NCBI RefSeq assembly: GCF_013177695.1
Contig: NZ_WOEY01000064.1
Span: forward strand, 1 to 64,000
DNA length: 64,000 bases
Reading direction: 5' to 3'
Origin: Paraburkholderia solitsugae
Lineage (GTDB): Bacteria > Pseudomonadota > Gammaproteobacteria > Burkholderiales > Burkholderiaceae
Both the position numbers and the translations under genes were made by a program. The notes under the pieces were generated by a model that had not been told where the DNA came from, did not search any database, and worked only from the letters and a program-made list of their open reading frames with translations. Of the stretch, positions 58,919 to 64,000 are shown in pieces (the first letter of the stretch is position 1; every line of letters begins with the position of its first letter).

Positions 58919-59098
58919 ATGGCAGTTCAACAAAATAAGAAGTCGCCGTCGAAGCGCGGCATGCACCGTTCGCACGATTTCCTGTCGGCAGCGCCGCTGG
59001 CCGTGGAGCCGAGCACGGGCGAAGTGCATCTGCGTCACCACATTAGCCCGAACGGCTACTATCGCGGCAAGAAAGTCGTCAAGACGAAGAACGACTAA
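58919..59098 (+). CDS. rpmF: 50S ribosomal protein L32
   Basis: This 59-residue basic ribosomal protein begins MAVQQNKKSPSKRGMHRSHD and ends with KKVVKTKND, a clear L32. Bacterial L32 forms with zinc carry four Cys; this one has none, so it is the zinc-free form. AGGAG lies seven bases before the ATG. A terminator follows at 59171, but plsX is still close downstream. Confidence 0.97.
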   Translation: MAVQQNKKSPSKRGMHRSHDFLSAAPLAVEPSTGEVHLRHHISPNGYYRGKKVVKTKND

Positions 59099-59170
59099 TC
59101 GTTTCACTGCGTTGCGCCCCTTGGCGTTTCGCGTGGCGATCGGCTCGCTTGACATTTTCCCGGCTCGGCA

Positions 59171-59200
59171 AAAACGCGGCATTCAACTGCCGCTTTTTTG
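59171..59200 (+). terminator. Terminator between rpmF and plsX
   Basis: GCGGCA, six bases, TGCCGC, then TTTTTT, with an A-run before it. The short stem suggests partial read-through into plsX. Confidence 0.75.
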
Positions 59201-59270
59201 TGTCGATTGCAGTTGGCGCTTTAGCGCTTGCTGCGATCCCATGCGGGGCGTCTGAAACTCGTCGCACTCC

Positions 59271-60377
59271 ATGACAGTAAAGCTCACGATAGATTGCATG
59301 GGGGGCGACCACGGCCCGTCCGTGACCGTTCCCGCAGCCGTCAACTTCGTTCGTTCGCATCCCGATGCTGAGCTGCTGCTCGTCGGCATTGAAAGTGCGA
59401 TTCGTGCGCAGTTAAAGAAGTTGAAGGCTCAGGACCTGCCGGCGCTGACCGTCGTGCCTGCTTCCGAGATCGTCGCCATGGACGATCCGGTCGAAGTCGC
59501 GCTGCGCAAGAAAAAAGACTCATCCATGCGCGTGGCGCTGAACCGCGTCAAGGAAGGCGAGGCGCAAGCCTGCATTTCCGCCGGCAACACCGGCGCGCTG
59601 ATGGCGGTCTCGCGCTACGTGCTGAAAACGCTGTCGGGCATCGAACGCCCGGCCATTGCGTTCGCAATGCCCAATCCCACTGGCTACACGACGATGCTCG
59701 ACCTGGGCGCCAACGTCGATTGCGAACCGCAGCATCTGCTGCAGTTCGCGGAGATGGGGCACGCGCTCGTGTCCGCGCTCGAGGGCAAGGAGCGGCCCAC
59801 CATCGGCCTGCTCAACATCGGCGAAGAGGTCATCAAGGGCAACGACACCATCAAACGTGCCGGCGAACTGCTGCGCGCGAGTACACTTAACTTTCACGGT
59901 AACGTTGAGGGCAACGACATCTTCAAGGGCACGGTCGACGTAATCGTCTGCGACGGTTTTGTTGGCAACGTCGCGCTGAAGACGTCGGAAGGCCTCGCGC
60001 AGATGCTCTCCGACATCATCAAGGAAGAGTTCGGCCGCTCGTGGCTCACCAAGGTGATGGCGGTGCTCGCATTGCCGGTATTGATGCGTTTCAAGAAACG
60101 GGTCGATCATCGGCAATACAACGGCGCCGCGCTGCTGGGCCTGCGTGGGCTGGTGATCAAAAGCCACGGCTCGGCGGATGCGTACGCGTTTGAGTGGGCT
60201 ATCAAACGCGGGTATGATGCCGTCAAAAACGGCGTGCTGGAACGCCTTGCGCGAGCGATGGAAGAGAACGCGGGTTCTCTCGAACAGGCGGCGCGCGACG
60301 CGAGCGGTTCGGGTCACGCAAGCCCGATCGCAGGCCAGCCGGCCGAGCCCTACGCTGCGCAATCCTCGAAGGCATAA
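59271..60377 (+). CDS. plsX: Phosphate acyltransferase PlsX
   Basis: PlsX makes acyl-phosphate from acyl-ACP, feeding PlsY in phosphatidic acid synthesis. The 368-residue protein has KLTIDCMGGDHGPSVTVPAA at the start, AGNTGALMA, and NIGEEVIKGND, GNVEGNDI and DGFVGNVALKTSEG later, all family landmarks. There is no strong Shine-Dalgarno sequence. The stop shares one base with the fabH ATG (TAATG). Confidence 0.96.
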   Translation: MTVKLTIDCMGGDHGPSVTVPAAVNFVRSHPDAELLLVGIESAIRAQLKKLKAQDLPALTVVPASEIVAMDDPVEVALRKKKDSSMRVALNRVKEGEAQACISAGNTGALMAVSRYVLKTLSGIERPAIAFAMPNPTGYTTMLDLGANVDCEPQHLLQFAEMGHALVSALEGKERPTIGLLNIGEEVIKGNDTIKRAGELLRASTLNFHGNVEGNDIFKGTVDVIVCDGFVGNVALKTSEGLAQMLSDIIKEEFGRSWLTKVMAVLALPVLMRFKKRVDHRQYNGAALLGLRGLVIKSHGSADAYAFEWAIKRGYDAVKNGVLERLARAMEENAGSLEQAARDASGSGHASPIAGQPAEPYAAQSSKA

Positions 60378-61366
60378 TGGCTCAATCGACAATTTATTCC
60401 CGCGTGCTGGGGACCGGCAGCTATCTGCCGCCCGGACGCGTCACCAATCAGGATCTGGCTGAACGTCTCGCCAGAGAAGGCGTTGAGACGAGCGACGAAT
60501 GGATCGTTGCCCGCACGGGCATCCATGCGCGCCACTTCGCCGAACCCGATGTCACTACCAGCGATCTGGCGCTGATCGCCTCGCAGCGCGCGATCGAAGC
60601 AGCTGATATCGATCCGCAATCCATCGACCTGATCATCGTTGCGACCTCCACGCCTGACTTTGTATTTCCGAGTACGGCGTGCCTGTTGCAGAACAAACTC
60701 GGCATCAAGAACCACGGCGCGGCATTCGACGTGCAGGCCGTCTGTTCGGGCTTCGCTTATGCGGTGGCGATGGCGGACAGCCTGATTCGCGGCGGTCAGC
60801 ATCGCACGGCGCTTGTGATCGGCGCGGAAACCTTCTCTCGCATTCTCGATTTCAAGGACCGCACCACCTGCGTGCTGTTCGGCGACGGCGCGGGCGCGGT
60901 GATCCTGCAGGCGTCCGAGGAACCGGGTGTGCTGGCGAGCGCATTGCACGCCGACGGCAGCCATTCGAACATTCTCTGCACGCCGGGCAATGTGAACGGC
61001 GGTGTGATCGAGGGCAGCGCGTTTCTGCATATGGACGGGCAGGCTGTGTTCAAGCTCGCGGTCAATGTGCTCGAAAAGGTTGCAGTCGAAGCACTCGCAA
61101 AAGCGAATCTGTCGGCCGAACAGATCGACTGGCTGATTCCGCATCAGGCCAATATCCGCATCATGCAAAGCACGTGCCGCAAGCTCGGCTTGCCGCAGGA
61201 ACGCATGGTCGTCACGGTGGGCGAGCACGGCAATACGTCGGCTGCGTCCATTCCGCTCGCATTCGACGTCGCGGTGCGCGACGGCCGCATCAAGCGCGGC
61301 CAGAACGTGCTGATCGAAGGCGTTGGCGGCGGCTTTACGTGGGGCGCGTCGGTTATCCGCTACTGA
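60377..61366 (+). CDS. fabH: 3-oxoacyl-ACP synthase III
   Basis: FabH condenses acetyl-CoA with malonyl-ACP to start fatty-acid synthesis. The catalytic triad is complete: Cys123 in AVCSGFAYAV, His256 in LIPHQANIR and Asn286 in GEHGNTSAAS. It has 329 residues, close to the usual 317. It is translationally coupled to plsX. fabD follows after 111 bases. Confidence 0.97.
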   Translation: MAQSTIYSRVLGTGSYLPPGRVTNQDLAERLAREGVETSDEWIVARTGIHARHFAEPDVTTSDLALIASQRAIEAADIDPQSIDLIIVATSTPDFVFPSTACLLQNKLGIKNHGAAFDVQAVCSGFAYAVAMADSLIRGGQHRTALVIGAETFSRILDFKDRTTCVLFGDGAGAVILQASEEPGVLASALHADGSHSNILCTPGNVNGGVIEGSAFLHMDGQAVFKLAVNVLEKVAVEALAKANLSAEQIDWLIPHQANIRIMQSTCRKLGLPQERMVVTVGEHGNTSAASIPLAFDVAVRDGRIKRGQNVLIEGVGGGFTWGASVIRY

Positions 61367-61477
61367 TAGCGGCGACGTTATGGCGAGCGCTCTTCGCGGT
61401 GCTCGGCTACGCTTGAGCGCGCTCGCCATCAACCGGGCGCGCCACCCACATCCGACAACATCGATTTTGGGGACGAT

Positions 61478-62413
61478 ATGAAATTTGCGTTCGTTTTTCC
61501 TGGGCAAGGCTCGCAGTCGGTTGGCATGCTCAACGCATTCGCCGATCACGCGGTCATGCGTGAGACGGTTCAGGAAGCGTCCGATGCGCTCAATCAGGAC
61601 CTTGGCAAGCTGATCGCCGAAGGCCCGGTTGAAGATCTGAACCTCACCACCAATACCCAGCCGGTCATGCTGACCGCCGCGTACGCGATTTACCGCGCGT
61701 GGCAGCAGGCGGGCGGCCCGAAGCCGGCCATCGTCGCCGGCCACAGCCTCGGCGAATACACCGCGCTGGTCGCGGCGGGCGCGATCGCGTTTCGCGATGT
61801 TGTGCCGCTCGTGCGTTTTCGCGCGCAAGCCATGCAAACGGCCGTGCCGGTCGGCGTCGGCGGCATGGCCGCGATTCTCGGCCTCGATGACGACACGGTG
61901 CGGGCAGTGTGCGCCGAAGCGTCGATCGCGGGTGTCGTCGAAGCGGTGAATTTCAATGCGCCGGCGCAAGTCGTGATCGCCGGTCACAAGGCCGCAGTCG
62001 AAAAGGCTTGCGAGGTCGCGAAGGCGAAGGGCGCAAAGCGTGCGTTGCCGCTGCCGGTATCGGCGCCGTTCCACTCGTCGCTGCTCAAGCCGGCGTCGGA
62101 TCAATTGCGCGAGTATCTGGCTAGCGTCGACGTGCAGGTGCCGTCGATTCCGGTGATCAACAACGTCGACGTCGCGGTGGTCAACGAGCCGGCCAAGATC
62201 AAGGACGCGCTGGTGCGTCAGGCAGCGGGTCCGGTGCGTTGGGTCGAAAGCGTGCAGGCGATGGCGGCGCAGGGCGTTACGCATGTGATCGAATGCGGTC
62301 CTGGCAAGGTTCTCGCGGGTTTGACGAAGCGCATCGACGGCAATCTGATCGGCGTTTCGGTGTTCGATCCGGCTTCGCTCGAAGAAACGCTCAAGCTGGT
62401 GACGGCGGGCTGA
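61478..62413 (+). CDS. fabD: Malonyl-CoA:ACP transacylase
   Basis: FabD loads malonyl groups onto acyl carrier protein. The nucleophile is Ser90 in GHSLGEYTAL, with the catalytic His in SAPFHSSLLKP (about residue 199) and the FPGQGSQ motif at the N-terminus. It has 311 residues, standard. GGGGACG precedes the ATG. Confidence 0.97.
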   Translation: MKFAFVFPGQGSQSVGMLNAFADHAVMRETVQEASDALNQDLGKLIAEGPVEDLNLTTNTQPVMLTAAYAIYRAWQQAGGPKPAIVAGHSLGEYTALVAAGAIAFRDVVPLVRFRAQAMQTAVPVGVGGMAAILGLDDDTVRAVCAEASIAGVVEAVNFNAPAQVVIAGHKAAVEKACEVAKAKGAKRALPLPVSAPFHSSLLKPASDQLREYLASVDVQVPSIPVINNVDVAVVNEPAKIKDALVRQAAGPVRWVESVQAMAAQGVTHVIECGPGKVLAGLTKRIDGNLIGVSVFDPASLEETLKLVTAG

Positions 62414-62496
62414 ACGCCGCTTCATGGGGCGCAAGCAGGCCGCAAGCGCGACATCAAGAATCAATCAGCCCTCCGAAAGGGCATCCGGACTGACAG

Positions 62497-63246
62497 ATGG
62501 AAAAGACTCTCGACAAGCAAATCGCAATCGTGACGGGCGCGTCGCGCGGCATTGGCCGTGCAATCGCGATGGAGCTGGCGCGCCAGGGCGCGACGGTGAT
62601 CGGCACAGCGACCAGCGAAAGCGGCGCGGCGGCGATCAGTGAAGCGTTTAGCGCGGCTGGCGTGAACGGCCGCGGCGCGGTGCTCAACGTCAACGACGCC
62701 GCCGCAGCCGAAGCGCTGATCGACGGCACCGTGAAGGAATTCGGCGCGCTGCACGTGCTGGTGAACAACGCCGGCATCACGCAAGACCAGCTCGCGATGC
62801 GGATGAAGGACGACGATTGGGACGCGGTGATCGACACCAATCTCAAGTCGGTTTTCCGCCTGTCGCGCGCGGTGCTGCGCCCGATGATGAAGGCCAAGGG
62901 CGGCCGTATCATCAACATCACGTCGGTGGTCGGCTCGGCCGGCAACCCGGGACAGGTCAACTACGCAGCCGCGAAAGCGGGCGTAGCTGGCATGACGCGC
63001 GCACTGGCACGCGAGATCGGCAGCCGCGGTATCACCGTCAATTGCGTCGCGCCGGGCTTTATCGACACCGACATGACCAAGACCCTGCCGGAAGAGCAGC
63101 AAGCCGCGCTGAAGACGCAGATTCCGCTCGGCCGCCTGGGCAGCCCGGACGATATCGCGCACGCCGTGGCGTTCCTCGCGTCGCCGCAAGCGGGTTATAT
63201 CACCGGCACGACATTGCATGTGAACGGCGGAATGTACATGTCGTAA
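62497..63246 (+). CDS. fabG: 3-oxoacyl-ACP reductase
   Basis: FabG performs the NADPH-dependent reduction in each elongation cycle. It is a classical short-chain dehydrogenase of 249 residues: TGASRGIGRA (13-22), NNAG (about 90-93), and catalytic Ser143, Tyr156 and Lys160. It lies 83 bases after fabD. A hairpin follows before acpP. Confidence 0.97.
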   Translation: MEKTLDKQIAIVTGASRGIGRAIAMELARQGATVIGTATSESGAAAISEAFSAAGVNGRGAVLNVNDAAAAEALIDGTVKEFGALHVLVNNAGITQDQLAMRMKDDDWDAVIDTNLKSVFRLSRAVLRPMMKAKGGRIINITSVVGSAGNPGQVNYAAAKAGVAGMTRALAREIGSRGITVNCVAPGFIDTDMTKTLPEEQQAALKTQIPLGRLGSPDDIAHAVAFLASPQAGYITGTTLHVNGGMYMS

Positions 63247-63293
63247 CCAAATTCGGTTACTATCCGCGCCTTGATGCGTTTGCAAAAGCGTAA

Positions 63294-63333
63294 GGCGCAT
63301 GCCTTGACAGGAACCCGATGCGCCGCTTTTTTG
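63294..63333 (+). terminator. Partial terminator between fabG and acpP
   Basis: GGCGCAT, a 17-base loop, ATGCGCC, then GCTTTTTTG. Its large loop suggests attenuation more than full stop. Confidence 0.6.
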
Positions 63334-63343
63334 CCGGGTCAAA

Positions 63344-63354
63344 CCTGATAAAAT
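63344..63354 (+). promoter_or_regulatory. acpP promoter (extended -10)
   Basis: TGATAAAAT is an extended -10 box (63346-63354) directly after the partial terminator, so acpP probably has its own strong transcript. No clear -35 is seen. Confidence 0.55.
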
Positions 63355-63397
63355 GCGCGCACCTGTATTTTTGAACTTCTTTTCCCTTGGAGGGGTA

Positions 63398-63637
63398 ATG
63401 GACAATATCGAACAGCGCGTCAAGAAGATCGTCGCAGAACAACTGGGCGTTGCAGAAGCTGAGATCAAGAACGAAGCTTCGTTCGTGAACGACCTCGGCG
63501 CCGACTCGCTCGACACCGTTGAACTCGTGATGGCCCTCGAAGACGAATTCGGCATGGAAATTCCGGATGAAGAAGCCGAGAAGATCACCACCGTTCAGCA
63601 AGCGATCGACTACGCTCGCGCGAACGTCAAGGCCTAA
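63398..63637 (+). CDS. acpP: Acyl carrier protein
   Basis: This 79-residue acidic protein carries growing fatty acyl chains on a phosphopantetheine arm attached at Ser37 in [15 protein letters not shown]. It is typical in length and charge. GGAGGGG lies before the ATG at 63398. The frame is open 15 codons upstream without significance. Confidence 0.98.
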
Positions 63638-63678
63638 AGTCATTCGCGCCTGCGTTTCTGCGTTGGCGGCGTATGACG

Positions 63679-63725
63679 CCCTGCCGTGTCGGTTGCCGAC
63701 ACCAGCAGGGTTGGCGCTTTTTGCC
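63679..63725 (+). terminator. Terminator-like hairpin after acpP
   Basis: CCTGCCGTGTCGG, three-base loop, CCGACACCAGCAGG (with small bulge), then GTTGGCGCTTTTTG. A second possible stem (AGCCACAGG/CCTGTGGC then TTTTGCTTTT) lies near 63858-63912. Together they suggest that fabF gets less transcription than acpP. Confidence 0.6.
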
Positions 63726-63937
63726 GTGCAGGAGCCAGCGATGTTGATAGCGCAACTTTTCGCGCGATTGCCGACTTTCAAGAAAACGCCGGGCCGCCCC
63801 CAGTTTTCTTGCCCCCCTCGGGGGGACCTGGTGCGTAGCGCCAGGTCTGGGGGCGCCTAACAGCCACAGGGCACACAGGGCACGTTCCTGTGGCCGCTGT
63901 GGCTTTTGCTTTTGTCATCTATGAAAAAGGGGTTACC

Positions 63938-64000
63938 GTGAGCCGCCGTCGTGTTGTTGTTACAGGCCTGGGGCTGATTTCGCCTGTTGGCAATAATGTT
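63938..64000 (+). CDS. fabF: 3-oxoacyl-ACP synthase II (partial)
   Basis: Only the first 21 codons are present: a GTG start with AAGGGG upstream, then SRRRVVVTGLGLISPVGNNV, the characteristic beta-strand and loop at the start of FabF. The window ends inside the gene. FabF carries out the elongating condensation step and its position after acpP is standard. Confidence 0.93.
   Translation, partial: MSRRRVVVTGLGLISPVGNNV

Noticed and set aside
60350..62464. 704-codon leftward open frame antisense to fabH and fabD
   Set aside because: It is a GC-rich shadow frame, with His/Arg-rich composition and no domains. The opposite strand encodes two textbook enzymes with intact catalytic residues.
1..64000. 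CRISPR arrays, integrases, toxin-antitoxin pairs or prophage genes
   Set aside because: No regularly spaced repeats of CRISPR length and no such proteins were seen. The only mobile element I can support is the IS1595 copy.

Overview
The window is a GC-rich stretch of beta-proteobacterial chromosome, most likely Burkholderia or Paraburkholderia. Evidence for this is the core gene content and order (orn-mog-yjgA-pmbA-folA; rne-rluC-HAD-Rieske-S49-RsmI-like-maf-yceD-rpmF-plsX-fabH-fabD-fabG-acpP-fabF), the 323-residue ThyA, and the many small genus-typical proteins. The assignment rests on recognition of these proteins, not on a database search.

Layout. 1-4459: housekeeping block (start of a probable M48 peptidase gene, orn, mog, yjgA, pmbA, folA). 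4617-14516: an accessory block of about 10 kb lying between folA and thyA. It is a leftward operon of exported proteins whose order matches the Pseudomonas functional-amyloid operon fapABCDEF: two short exported proteins, a FapB-like and a FapC-like repeat protein, a FapD-like C39 peptidase, a FapE-like protein and a FapF-like coiled-coil/beta-barrel secretin. Paralogous VpsR-type sigma-54 activators sit at both ends, and a good -24/-12 promoter lies just before the first gene. This is the most interesting system here. 14681-19458: thyA, a large FecR/DUF6600 exported protein with a Gln/Pro repeat tail, an ArsR-type regulator and a 45-residue lipoprotein. 19594-29568: MFS transporter, GlxA-type regulator, thioesterase, fumC, a phospholipase D-type lipoprotein, a BASS transporter, a MATE pump and a small S4 RNA-binding protein. 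29874-38291: a lysine-rich exported protein, a complete IS1595-type insertion sequence sitting on the start of a UvrD-like helicase gene, a hypothetical protein, azlCD with an AraC regulator, creA, and two identical tRNA-Asn genes. 38407-49088: fdxA, pncB, an orphan lutC, an NhaD-like antiporter, a hydroxyacid dehydrogenase, rmuC, a GNAT enzyme, and moeA-mobA-moaA for molybdopterin synthesis. 49309-64000: rne and the divergent rluC cluster, leading into the fatty-acid synthesis operon, which is cut by the window end inside fabF.

How it fits together. The fap-like block encodes its own regulators, substrates, maturation protease and outer-membrane pore, so it looks like a self-contained module for exporting a surface amyloid. 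Use of a VpsR-type (c-di-GMP-family) sigma-54 activator would parallel FleQ control of fap in Pseudomonas. A perfect 16-bp hairpin with a UUCG loop lies between the major-subunit gene and the protease gene and probably sets their expression ratio. Elsewhere the genome shows short tandem repeats in promoters and N-termini, one IS insertion that displaces a gene's native leader, and several start codons with no Shine-Dalgarno sequence placed right after a -10 box.
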